DNA of 64,000 nt from contig CAMDRO010000007.1 of NCBI GenBank assembly GCA_945906795.1, positions 1 to 64,000 of the forward strand, in the 5' to 3' direction. The stretch's first letter is position 1; every line of letters begins with the position of its first letter. The notes beneath the pieces are model-generated. The model ran no database searches, was not told where the DNA came from, and was given only the letters and a program-made list of their open reading frames with translations. This DNA is from Spirosoma fluviale (lineage in GTDB: Bacteria > Bacteroidota > Bacteroidia > Cytophagales > Spirosomataceae). Below are positions 7,854 through 15,901 of this stretch, piece after piece. A program made the position numbers and the translations under genes.

Positions 7854-8930
7854 TTATCGAGGTAATGTATAATAAAGCCCAACACCTACGGAGCCAAAAA
7901 CGATGTTTGGGAGCCATACAGCTAATAATGGTGGCATTCCTCCTCCTTCAGCAATTCCCTTACTCATCATAAAAAACAAGATGTAAATAAAAGCCAAACT
8001 AAAGCCAAGCGCGATTTGAAATCCTACGCCACCGCGGGATTTACGCGCCGAAACTAAGAAGCCAATGATCGTTAAAATGATAACGGAAATGGGATTAGCA
8101 AAGCGTAAATATTTTTCAATTAAAAATACTTCTATACCATCAGCGCCACGAGAACGAACTAAATCGATGTGCCTATTGAGTTCTGGCAAGGTAAAAGTTT
8201 CGTGCAACAAATGTTTATTTTGAAAGTCTTTGGGAAATAAATTTAAGGTCGTGTCAATTTTCACTCCCGTAAAAATCCCAGCTTTCCCCGGCATTAAATT
8301 CCTAATTCGGTAATCATGAATCGTCCATTTTTTGCGAATCGTATCCCATGATATTCGATCGGACATCAATTTTTCTTTAATCTCATTATTTGAAATCCGT
8401 TCTAAACTGAAGCGATAACCCGTATTTGTGTTGTTGTCGTAGCTTTCGATATAGGCATACACATCAGGGGCGATTTTGATATGCACATCTCGTTTGTCGA
8501 AAAAATAAGTGCCGTTGATGTATTGATGCTCAAAGGGAACGCGGATTTTATTGGCATTTGGGACAACCCAACCAATCATGATAAAAGTACCGATGGCAAT
8601 GATGGAAGACCCGATCAAATAAGGCCGCATTAAGCGTGTAAAACTTACTCCAGAGCTTAAAATAGCTATTATTTCCGTTTTAGCGGCTAAGTTGGCCGTA
8701 AAAAAAACCGTCGCAATAAACACCATCAACGGCGAAATATAATTGGCCCAATAGGGAATAAAATTCAAATAATAATCAAAAATAATGGCATGCATGGGAG
8801 CCTGCTTCCGAATGAAATCATCGATTTTTTCCGTATAATCAATGACCATGACAATTAATACAATTAAAAAAACCGCGAAAACGTAAGTCTTCAGAAACTT
8901 TTTTAAAATGTAATAATCGAGTATTTTCAT
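7854..8930 (-). CDS. LptF/LptG-type permease (YjgP/YjgQ family)
   Basis: 358-residue YjgP/YjgQ-family protein. The N-terminal MKILDYYILKKFLKTYVFA is the usual cytoplasmic lead into the first of three membrane helices. A large periplasmic beta-jellyroll domain (about residues 130-265) and three further C-terminal helices follow. The family forms the membrane part of the Lpt ABC exporter that extracts LPS from the inner membrane, powered by LptB; an lptB gene is at 21536-22267. Whether this is the F or G paralogue cannot be decided here. Its ATG shares one base with the stop codon of the DUF983 gene (TAATG). Confidence 0.9.
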   Translation of the reverse strand: MKILDYYILKKFLKTYVFAVFLIVLIVMVIDYTEKIDDFIRKQAPMHAIIFDYYLNFIPYWANYISPLMVFIATVFFTANLAAKTEIIAILSSGVSFTRLMRPYLIGSSIIAIGTFIMIGWVVPNANKIRVPFEHQYINGTYFFDKRDVHIKIAPDVYAYIESYDNNTNTGYRFSLERISNNEIKEKLMSDRISWDTIRKKWTIHDYRIRNLMPGKAGIFTGVKIDTTLNLFPKDFQNKHLLHETFTLPELNRHIDLVRSRGADGIEVFLIEKYLRFANPISVIILTIIGFLVSARKSRGGVGFQIALGFSLAFIYILFFMMSKGIAEGGGMPPLLAVWLPNIVFGSVGVGLYYTLPR

Positions 8931-9316
8931 TAGCTTTTTATCGAATCTTGTTCATAGGAAATACCAGAAAACAAATGAATAAATATCACACGCGCAGTCC
9001 TAAAATTAAATGGGACCATAACCAAAGAAAATGTGGTAATTGGCACCACATAACCCATAGCTGGAGGGTCGTTGAAAAAATTGAAAACGATAATACCGCC
9101 GATTAACATGATCCCCACCGTAAAGGCATAGGAAATGTACATGGCGCCATAAAAAAATCCGGGCTCAACTTCATATCTCAAGCCGCAATGTGGACAATTT
9201 TCATGCATTTGGGCAAAATTGAACAAATTCCACCACGTATATTTAAAAAGTCGGCCTTCATGACATTGTGGACAACGCGCTTTGATCATCGCAGTTAGCT
9301 TACTTGGATCTGCCAT
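8930..9316 (-). CDS. DUF983 family zinc-ribbon membrane protein
   Basis: About 128 residues from the ATG at 9316. It begins with a zinc ribbon of two pairs (RCPQCHEG and NCPHCGLRYE) followed by EPGFFYGAMYISYA and two or three hydrophobic helices, the layout of DUF983. Function unknown. A start at 9409 is possible by frame, but it would place the N-terminus across the promoter of the divergent gene and add 31 residues unlike the family. Its stop overlaps the LptG-type start by one base, so the three genes DUF983-LptG-EamA form one coupled unit. Confidence 0.85.
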   Translation of the reverse strand: MADPSKLTAMIKARCPQCHEGRLFKYTWWNLFNFAQMHENCPHCGLRYEVEPGFFYGAMYISYAFTVGIMLIGGIIVFNFFNDPPAMGYVVPITTFSLVMVPFNFRTARVIFIHLFSGISYEQDSIKS

Positions 9317-9396
9317 CAATTGAGAAAATTTAGCCCTAAAGGTAAAGAAAATTGGAGGATTAAACGTAATTAAGGTCACGTTCCACTCCCTTTTTG

Positions 9397-9404
9397 TATC
9401 TTTG
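9397..9404 (+). promoter_or_regulatory. -7 promoter element TATCTTTG
   Basis: TATCTTTG is an exact TAnnTTTG match, 21 bases before the ATG at 9426. It overlaps a potential TTG start at 9402, which argues for the later ATG as the true start. No clear TTG at -33. Confidence 0.5.
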
Positions 9405-9425
9405 CACAAATCAAACTTACACGAT

Positions 9426-9866
9426 ATGTATTCTATTGTAACAAATGTTCACATTGTGCTTTTTGTACTTGTGTTTATTTTAGGTTTAAATCTATTGGTT
9501 AGGGCTATTCGCGGATTATCAAGCGGAAGCGCTTTTGTCGAAGCGGATCGCAAGGCAGGATTGTTTTTCATGATCTCTTTACACACTCAATTGCTGATCG
9601 GCCTAGTACTTTATTTTTTCTTAAGCCCAGTGACTGCTGCAGCTTTTGCTGATTTTGGTGCGGCGATGAAAGATTCGGCTACTCGTTTAATTGCCGTTGA
9701 GCATATTTCAGTAAATGTGATTGCGGTAGTATTAGCGACGATTGCGAATGCCAAAAACAAGAAAAATATAGCTGATGCAGCTAAGCATAAAAATGCGTTG
9801 ATCTTAAATGGAATCGGTCTTTTATTAATTTTAAGCCGTATTCCTTGGTCTCGTTTGTTTGCTTAA
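9426..9866 (+). CDS. conserved four-helix membrane protein of unknown function
   Basis: 146 residues from the ATG at 9426, with four hydrophobic segments: one at the N-terminus (IVTNVHIVLFVLVFILGLNL), one around FMISLHTQLLIGLVLYFF, one around VEHISVNVIAVVL and one at ALILNGIGLLLILSRIPW. Histidines within helices 1-3 (NVHIV, SLHTQ, VEHIS) could ligate heme. I recall similar Bacteroidota proteins being labelled cytochrome b-like, but that assignment is weak. It is followed after 6 bases by the HAD phosphatase gene. Confidence 0.75.
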   Translation: MYSIVTNVHIVLFVLVFILGLNLLVRAIRGLSSGSAFVEADRKAGLFFMISLHTQLLIGLVLYFFLSPVTAAAFADFGAAMKDSATRLIAVEHISVNVIAVVLATIANAKNKKNIADAAKHKNALILNGIGLLLILSRIPWSRLFA

Positions 9867-9872
9867 GTAAAT

Positions 9873-10388
9873 ATGAAAAAAAAGTGCATTTTTTTGGATC
9901 GAGACGGTGTTCTTAATGTGGATCGTGTGGATTACGTGTACCGCATGGAAGATTTTATCATTCCAAAAGGTGTCCCTGAGGCCTTAATCGCCTTAAAAGA
10001 AGCTGGATATTTATTAGTGGTTATTACGAATCAAAGTGGTATCGCCAAAGGACTTTATGAACGTAAGCACGTATATGCGATTCATGACGCGATTCAAAAT
10101 GCCTGTGGCGGTGTTTTAGATGATTTATATTTTTGTCCTTATCATGAAAATTTTGACAGCCAATCTTTAACGAGAAAACCGGGGTCTTTATTAATTGAAA
10201 AGGCGGCGGCCAAATATCAGGTCGACTTTGATCTTTCATTTATGGTGGGCGATCATGAGCGTGATATCATCGCGGGAACAAGAGCTGGGCTCAGGACGAT
10301 CCGATTGGCCCCCGAAGGAGAAAAAACGAATGCCACCTTTGTCGTTCGTGATTTACGCGAAGCCTCGACTTTAATTTTAAGTAGTTAA
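9873..10388 (+). CDS. gmhB: HAD-IIIA phosphatase, D-glycero-D-manno-heptose 1,7-bisphosphate phosphatase type
   Basis: 171-residue HAD-superfamily phosphatase of the GmhB/HisB-N group: nucleophile motif FLDRDGVLN (residues 7-15), motif II TNQSG, and motif IV VGDHERDI. GmhB removes the C7 phosphate in ADP-heptose synthesis for LPS core. The GmhB zinc loop, normally C-x-H-(n)-C-x-C, is reduced: only the CPYH half is present and the CxC before RKPG is missing (FDSQSLTRKPG). Substrate choice is therefore less certain. No other heptose genes are in the window. Probably co-transcribed with the membrane protein before it and the aldo/keto reductase after it (3-base gap). Confidence 0.8.
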   Translation: MKKKCIFLDRDGVLNVDRVDYVYRMEDFIIPKGVPEALIALKEAGYLLVVITNQSGIAKGLYERKHVYAIHDAIQNACGGVLDDLYFCPYHENFDSQSLTRKPGSLLIEKAAAKYQVDFDLSFMVGDHERDIIAGTRAGLRTIRLAPEGEKTNATFVVRDLREASTLILSS

Positions 10389-10391
10389 CAC

Positions 10392-11285
10392 ATGGAAAAA
10401 GTATATTTAAGTGATGCCGGCCCAAAAGTTTCTCCGGCTATTTACGGATTTTGGCGTTGGGAAAATGACGCGACTTCTATGGAGAAAATAGTCCAATTAT
10501 GCCTTGAGTTGGGGATTAATACATTTGATCATGCGGATCGATATGGCGATTATTCTTGTGAAAAAACTTTTGGAGACCTCATTTCTTCGGGATCTGTGCG
10601 CCGCTCAGATATTATTTTATTTTCTAAATGTGGCGTTTGTTTACCTAATTCAGCCCGACCCGACATTCGCGTTAAGCATGTGAATACATCCGCGGATCAT
10701 ATTTCAAATTCCGTTGAGAATTCTTTAAGAAATTTAAAAACAGATTATTTAGATGTGTTTTTGTTGGACCAATTAGACCCTTTGTCAGATTTGGAATCAA
10801 CCGCTTTGGCGCTTGAAAAATTGAAAAGTTCGGGAAAAGTCAAAAATATAGGGGTATCTAATTTCTCGGTATACCAACATCAATTACTCGTATCGTATTT
10901 AAATATTCCGGTGGTTTCCAATCACATCGATTTAAATTTATTACAAACAGCGGCTTTGGATAATGGAGCGTTGGATTATATCAAGCAAAAATACATGCGA
11001 CCATTAGCTGTATCGCCTTTAGCCGGAGGTCGGATCGAACAAGGAACAGATGAAATAGCACTCCGAGTACGAAAAAAATTAGTGGAGATGGCCGCCAAAT
11101 ACAATAGTAACATTGAGTCTATCGCAGTCGCTTGGGTGGTTAAATTAGGGGCCCTTCCTTTAATTGGGACCTTGGAGGAATCGCGCATTCGTAATATTGT
11201 GAATTCATTTAAAATTGATCTTGAACATCAAGACTGGTACGATTTATATCAGACCTCGAGACCTGGACCACAAGTACAAGACTAA
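10392..11285 (+). CDS. aldo/keto reductase family protein with substituted catalytic histidine
   Basis: 297-residue (beta/alpha)8 aldo/keto reductase of the YdhF-like group. Asp46 and Tyr51 (FDHADRYG) and Lys79 (FSKCG) correspond to three members of the Asp-Tyr-Lys-His tetrad. The fourth, normally in LIHRPDP, reads LLDQLDP here, so the histidine is Asp126. NADPH-site segments GVSNFS and IGTLEESRI are kept. It may be an active reductase with altered chemistry or a diverged paralogue. It starts 3 bases after the gmhB-like gene, and a strong hairpin terminator follows. Confidence 0.88.
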   Translation: MEKVYLSDAGPKVSPAIYGFWRWENDATSMEKIVQLCLELGINTFDHADRYGDYSCEKTFGDLISSGSVRRSDIILFSKCGVCLPNSARPDIRVKHVNTSADHISNSVENSLRNLKTDYLDVFLLDQLDPLSDLESTALALEKLKSSGKVKNIGVSNFSVYQHQLLVSYLNIPVVSNHIDLNLLQTAALDNGALDYIKQKYMRPLAVSPLAGGRIEQGTDEIALRVRKKLVEMAAKYNSNIESIAVAWVVKLGALPLIGTLEESRIRNIVNSFKIDLEHQDWYDLYQTSRPGPQVQD

Positions 11286-11356
11286 GTTCACTCGTGCAAG
11301 ATCAAATTCGAGGATAGAAATAATCGATTCCTTAAATAGATATAGAGTTAAATAGA

Positions 11357-11384
11357 AAAGCCCGACATGCATGTCGGGCTTTTT
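11357..11384. terminator. bidirectional intrinsic terminator
   Basis: Near-perfect palindrome AAAAGCCCGACAT-GC-ATGTCGGGCTTTT with a GC-rich core, A-run on the left and T-run on the right. It lies between the convergent aldo/keto reductase and rnr genes and can serve both strands. Confidence 0.88.
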
Positions 11385-11405
11385 GCTTTTTTCAGGACAA
11401 GACAC

Positions 11406-11477
11406 TATTACCTTTTAATATTACCTTATTACCTTTTACTTATTACCTAATCCCTATTACCTTTTACCTTATTACCT
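11406..11477 (-). repeat. AGGTAATA short tandem repeat array 1
   Basis: On the minus strand the octamer AGGTAATA occurs about five times within 72 bases, separated by short A-rich variants such as AGGTAAA and AGTAAA. The array begins inside the rnr stop codon (AGG-AGG-TAA) and extends into the intergenic region. A second array with the same unit is at 21473-21546. Confidence 0.8.
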
Positions 11478-13727
11478 CCTACCGGTATTTCGGCGGCGTT
11501 CGTTGCCTTTAGGGATGACCCGATTGCCACGCGGTGACTCTCTTTTTCGAGAACGATTGTTGGTAAATCCACTTCCAGCACGCATGCCCACCATTTCTAA
11601 ATCGATGGTTCTTTTGGCCAAATTCGTATCGCGTACTTTCACTTTTACCGCATCGCCAAAGGTGAATACCCGGCCATTGGACTTACCCACGATCCGGTAA
11701 TTTTCTTTATCTAAATCGTAAAAATCGTCGTTCAGGTCGACCATGCGCACAAGTCCCTCACAAGAGGTTTCGCCTATTTCCACAAACAAACCAAATTCAG
11801 TCACTCCCGTAATGATTCCGTCAAACACTTGTGGCTCATGTAAACTCATGAACTCCACTTGCTTGTATTTAATGGAAGCACGTTCGGCCTCAGAAGCCAA
11901 CTTCTCACGATCAGAAGAATGCTTGCATTGAATTTCAATCGGCGAGCGATCTTTCGTCTCTCCGCTATCTAAATAATGTTGCAATAATCGATGCGTAATG
12001 ACATCCGGATACCGACGAATAGGACTAGTAAAGTGAGAATAAAATGGAAAGGCAAGGCCAAAATGTCCAATCGCATCCGTGCTATATTTAGCCTTCGACA
12101 TAGTCCGCACAGCCAAACTTTGCAATACATTTTCCTCCGCTTTTCCCTGAATATTTTCCATCAATGCATTGAATGATTGACTCACTTGCTTGGGTTCAGT
12201 GGTTACTTGGTACCCAAATTTCTTTGCAAAGGAAGAAAACACCCTTAATTTCTCAGGATCAGGTGCCTCGTGGATCCGATAAACCATCGTATTCCGAGGA
12301 TCCGTTTGCTTTAATTCATGTACATATTCCGCTACTTTTTTGTTGGCCAATAACATAAACTCCTCGATTAGCTTGTGTGCATCTTTGCGCTCACGGGGAT
12401 ACACGGCAATGGGTTTGCAATTTTCGTCCAACAAAAACCGAAGCTCCGTCGTGTCGAAATTGACCGAACCATGCTTGAATCGAGCATTTCTAAATGTTTT
12501 AGCAATCCGATTTAAATCTTTGATAAATGGCTCATATGGATCCTCAGATGGCCCCTCATGTTCGATTAAAACTTGGGCATCTTCGTATGCAAACCTGCGA
12601 TCAGAATGGATTAAAGTTCTTCCAAACCACTCTTTAACAATTTTACCTTTTTTGTCTAATTCGAAAACGGCCGAAAAAGTACATTTATCTTCATTGGGTC
12701 TCAAAGAACAAAGGCCATTGGACAGTTTTTCGGGCAACATGGGAACCACGCGATCCACTAAATAAACAGAGGTTGCTCGCCTGTAAGCCTCTTGGTCTAA
12801 GACACTTCCTGGCTTCACATAATGCGAAACATCGGCTATGTGAACGCCAATTTCCGTATGTCCATTGGCCAAAATTTGATAGCTAATGGCGTCGTCAAAA
12901 TCTTTTGCGTCGACGGGATCTATGGTAAAGGTCAACACCTTTCTAAAATCTTTTCTCTTTTTAATTTCCTCTTTTGAAATGGTGGTTGGGATATCCTCAG
13001 CAGCCAATTCCACTTCTTCCGGAAATTCATAAGGAAGCCCAAATTCCGCTAAAATGGAGTGCATTTCAGTTTCATTTTCACCGGCTTTTCCTAAGACTTT
13101 AATCACTCTGCCTTCTGCTTTTTTTCCGGCGGAAGCCCAACGAGTCACCTCGACGATCACTTTATCTAGGTGATTGGCGGCCATCGTTTCCGTGCGAGGC
13201 ACGTAAATATCTTCGTATATTTTTTTTGAATCGGGGATTAAAAACGCATAGTGTGGGGTGACTTGAATAACACCCACTAACTCGGGCGATCGTCTTTCTA
13301 AAATCTTAACCACCTCTCCTTCAGGTCGGTCATTTTTCTTTTTTTCAGAAGGTCTACGCGCTTGAACGAGCACGGTATCTCCATCTTTGGCAAACATTAA
13401 ATCAGCCGTTGCGACCCAAATATCCTTTCCTTCCCCTTCGGTTACAATGAAAGCAAAGCGAGAATTGACGTGATCAACACGTCCTTTTACTTGGAATGAC
13501 TCACTGTCAAATCTATAGTTTCCATCCGATTGGCGAATGATCCTGTTTTCTTGTGCTAAATTATGTACGGCGTCGGAATAAAATTCCTTGGTCTTTCGGT
13601 CGCGAATCGCAAATGCTTTGTGAATTTGGTTGACCGAGTACGATCGATAATCGTTGAGTTCAAAAAATTCGAGTATCTCTGCTTGAATTTCTTTTAAAAA
13701 CTTTTCTTGTTTGGGGTTAATGCCCAT
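11472..13727 (-). CDS. rnr: ribonuclease R
   Basis: 751-residue 3'-5' exoribonuclease of the RNB family. It has an N-terminal winged helix (about 10-75), cold-shock OB domains (about 78-215), a catalytic RNB domain starting with FTIDPVDAKDFDDA (268-280, metal ligands Asp270, Asp276, Asp278 and Asp279), a C-terminal S1 domain (about 625-710) and a basic tail rich in Arg and Asn. It degrades structured RNA and takes part in rRNA and mRNA turnover. Length is normal. It is convergent with the aldo/keto reductase and divergent from the M28 gene with 75 bases between starts. Confidence 0.96.
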   Translation of the reverse strand: MGINPKQEKFLKEIQAEILEFFELNDYRSYSVNQIHKAFAIRDRKTKEFYSDAVHNLAQENRIIRQSDGNYRFDSESFQVKGRVDHVNSRFAFIVTEGEGKDIWVATADLMFAKDGDTVLVQARRPSEKKKNDRPEGEVVKILERRSPELVGVIQVTPHYAFLIPDSKKIYEDIYVPRTETMAANHLDKVIVEVTRWASAGKKAEGRVIKVLGKAGENETEMHSILAEFGLPYEFPEEVELAAEDIPTTISKEEIKKRKDFRKVLTFTIDPVDAKDFDDAISYQILANGHTEIGVHIADVSHYVKPGSVLDQEAYRRATSVYLVDRVVPMLPEKLSNGLCSLRPNEDKCTFSAVFELDKKGKIVKEWFGRTLIHSDRRFAYEDAQVLIEHEGPSEDPYEPFIKDLNRIAKTFRNARFKHGSVNFDTTELRFLLDENCKPIAVYPRERKDAHKLIEEFMLLANKKVAEYVHELKQTDPRNTMVYRIHEAPDPEKLRVFSSFAKKFGYQVTTEPKQVSQSFNALMENIQGKAEENVLQSLAVRTMSKAKYSTDAIGHFGLAFPFYSHFTSPIRRYPDVITHRLLQHYLDSGETKDRSPIEIQCKHSSDREKLASEAERASIKYKQVEFMSLHEPQVFDGIITGVTEFGLFVEIGETSCEGLVRMVDLNDDFYDLDKENYRIVGKSNGRVFTFGDAVKVKVRDTNLAKRTIDLEMVGMRAGSGFTNNRSRKRESPRGNRVIPKGNERRRNTGRR

Positions 13728-13790
13728 GATTTATTTGTAATTAGCCCGCAAGGTACGAATATCAAATAGGAATTCTTAATTCCAAGCCCT

Positions 13791-13798
13791 TATCTTTG
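13791..13798 (+). promoter_or_regulatory. -7 promoter element of the M28 operon
   Basis: TATCTTTG is an exact TAnnTTTG match and ends 4 bases before the ATG at 13803, so the transcript would be nearly leaderless. No TTG lies at the expected -33 position. Confidence 0.45.
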
Positions 13799-13802
13799 TA
13801 AA

Positions 13803-14807
13803 ATGAATCGTTCTCGCATCGCATTATTTTTGTTGGTCCTTTTTATTCTCAGCGGAGTTTATCTTTGGTTTAAAAGCAATAAAAGTCAAGAAAAAAGCGT
13901 GGAATCTAAGGCAATCATCGTTGAAACTCCCGTATTTAATTCCGATTCGGCCTATGCACACATCGCGAAGCAAGTCAGTTTTGGTCCTCGAATTCCCAAT
14001 TCCCCAGCACAAATTAAGTGCAAGGATTGGATTGTTGAAAAATTAAAGGGCTACGGTTGGCAAGTCAAAATCCAAGAATTTACGTCCTTTCGTTATGATG
14101 GATATAAAATGAAGGGTTTTAATGTGATTGCACAATACCAACCGCAAATCTCCAAGAGGATTTTATTGGGAGCGCATTGGGATGCCAGGAGTATCGCCGA
14201 TAAAGATTCGGTGGATAAAAATAAGCCGATTGACGCGGCAAATGATGGCGCTAGTGGAGTAGGTGTGATGTTGGAAATCGCTAGACTTTTATCGGAAACA
14301 ACCCCAAAGCCAACAGTAGGCGTGGACTTAATTTTCTTTGATTTAGAAGATCACGGCGAACCTCATGATTTTACCGGAAATCCGTCGACGACCAGTTGGG
14401 CCCTCGGATCTCAACATTGGGCGACCAACATGATGCCAGAAAACTACCGACCTTATTATGGAATTTTATTGGATATGGTGGGGGCTAGAGGAGCTAAATT
14501 TCCACATGAAGGCACTTCGATGCAATATGCACCTGGAATTGTTCGGTCCATTTGGGCGACGGCTGCTGATTTAGGATATGGAAATATGTTCATTGACGAA
14601 GATGCATTTGGGATTTCGGATGACCATACGGCGGTCAATGAAGTAGCAAAAATCCAAATGATTGACATCATCGATTTGAGGCCCGTGAATGGGGGGTTTG
14701 ATTTTGGACCCTTTCACCATACTCACCAAGACAATTTAAATACCATCGACAAGTCCACGTTAAAAGCGGTGGGGCAGACATTATTACAAGTTTTATATAG
14801 AGAATAA
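13803..14807 (+). CDS. M28-family metalloprotein, glutaminyl cyclase-like
   Basis: 334 residues with an N-terminal membrane anchor or signal (about 7-22) and an M28 fold. Metal-site residues are visible: His125 (GAHWDAR), Asp148 (AANDGASG), Glu182/Asp183 (FFDLEDHG), an Asp in LLDMVGARG and a His in FHHTHQDN. The combination of WALGSQHWA and the FDLEDHGEP segment resembles bacterial glutaminyl-peptide cyclotransferases, which form N-terminal pyroglutamate on exported proteins, more than aminopeptidases. An aminopeptidase is still possible. First gene of the M28-gcvT-comB-thrC run; gcvT starts one base after its stop. Confidence 0.85.
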   Translation: MNRSRIALFLLVLFILSGVYLWFKSNKSQEKSVESKAIIVETPVFNSDSAYAHIAKQVSFGPRIPNSPAQIKCKDWIVEKLKGYGWQVKIQEFTSFRYDGYKMKGFNVIAQYQPQISKRILLGAHWDARSIADKDSVDKNKPIDAANDGASGVGVMLEIARLLSETTPKPTVGVDLIFFDLEDHGEPHDFTGNPSTTSWALGSQHWATNMMPENYRPYYGILLDMVGARGAKFPHEGTSMQYAPGIVRSIWATAADLGYGNMFIDEDAFGISDDHTAVNEVAKIQMIDIIDLRPVNGGFDFGPFHHTHQDNLNTIDKSTLKAVGQTLLQVLYRE

Positions 14808-14808
14808 T

Positions 14809-15900
14809 ATGGAAGAAAGCGCTTTGCAATTTGTACATTTGAATGACACGCATGTTGGCTTGGGAGCTAAAATGGTTCCTTTTGCAGGTTTTAACATGCC
14901 TGTTTTATACACGAATTTAATTGAAGAGCATGTTTGTGTGCGCAATAATGTGGGGGTTTTTGACGTGAGTCACATGGGTGAATTTTTATTAAAGGGAGAA
15001 AAAGCCTTGGATTTAATTCAATATGTCTGCTCAAATGATGCGTCTAAATTAACAGATGGCAAAGTGCAATACAGCTGCTTGCCGAATGCCACTGGGGGTA
15101 TCGTGGACGATTTATTGGTATATCGAGTGAACGCCCACGAATATTATTTGGTAGTTAATGCGTCTAATATTGAGAAAGATTGGAACTGGATTTCGTCTCA
15201 TAACACCTTTGGGGTTGAGATGTACAATCGATCTAATGAATATAGTTTATTTGCGGTTCAGGGGCCAAATGCGCTGTCTGTTTTGCAAAAATTGACCGAT
15301 GTTAATTTATCTGAAATGCCTTATTATACTTTTAAAATAGGTAATATGGCTGGTTTTTCGGATGTAATTATTTCCAATACAGGGTATACGGGTGCCGGGG
15401 GTTTTGAGATATATGTAGCAAATAAAAACGCCCTAGCCATGTGGAATGTAATTTTTAAGGCGGGCGAATCGCATGGAATCCAGCCGGTTGGTTTGGGTGC
15501 GCGCGATACATTGAGAACCGAAATGGGTTATTGTTTATATGGCCATGACATTGATGATACGACTTCGCCGATCGAGGCGGGCTTGGGTTGGATTACGTCT
15601 TTTTCTAAAGATTTTATCATGAAGGATTTCCATGCGGCGATTAAGGCGGCTGGACCTAAGAAAAAGTTGGTTGGTTTTGAGATGATTGATCGAGGAATTC
15701 CACGCCAACATTACCCCATTTTGAATGCGGCGGGAGAGGTGATTGGCGAAGTGACCTCGGGAACACAGTCCCCAAATTTGTCTAAGGGCATAGGGATGGG
15801 GTATGTGGAAACATCCCAAAGCACCATGGGTTCCGAGATTTTTATTTCCATTCGCGACAAAGCTTTAAAAGCTCAAATCGTTAAAATGCCCTTTATTTAA
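14809..15900 (+). CDS. gcvT: glycine cleavage system T protein (aminomethyltransferase)
   Basis: 363-residue GcvT, full length. It transfers the methylene unit from aminomethylated H-protein to tetrahydrofolate and releases ammonia. Diagnostic segments are MVPFAGFNMPVLY near the start, GVFDVSHMGEF, VDDLLVYR, TGYTGAGGFEIY, GLGARDTLRTEMGYCLYGHDI and the C-terminal SGTQSPNLSKGIGMGYV. GcvH and GcvP are not in the window. It lies one base after the M28 gene and one base before comB. Confidence 0.97.
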   Translation: MEESALQFVHLNDTHVGLGAKMVPFAGFNMPVLYTNLIEEHVCVRNNVGVFDVSHMGEFLLKGEKALDLIQYVCSNDASKLTDGKVQYSCLPNATGGIVDDLLVYRVNAHEYYLVVNASNIEKDWNWISSHNTFGVEMYNRSNEYSLFAVQGPNALSVLQKLTDVNLSEMPYYTFKIGNMAGFSDVIISNTGYTGAGGFEIYVANKNALAMWNVIFKAGESHGIQPVGLGARDTLRTEMGYCLYGHDIDDTTSPIEAGLGWITSFSKDFIMKDFHAAIKAAGPKKKLVGFEMIDRGIPRQHYPILNAAGEVIGEVTSGTQSPNLSKGIGMGYVETSQSTMGSEIFISIRDKALKAQIVKMPFI

Positions 15901-15901
15901 G

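Noticed and set aside
9317-9409. Upstream start (9409) for the DUF983 protein
   Set aside because: Adds 31 residues without family resemblance and crosses the promoter of the divergent gene. ATG at 9316 places the zinc ribbon near the N-terminus as usual.
9402-9425. TTG start for the four-helix membrane protein
   Set aside because: The TTG lies inside the TATCTTTG -7 element, so it would not be transcribed. ATG at 9426 fits the family-like N-terminus.
11406-11477. Possible CRISPR array
   Set aside because: The repeat unit is 8 bases with short degenerate gaps. There are no spacers of uniform length and no cas genes in the window.
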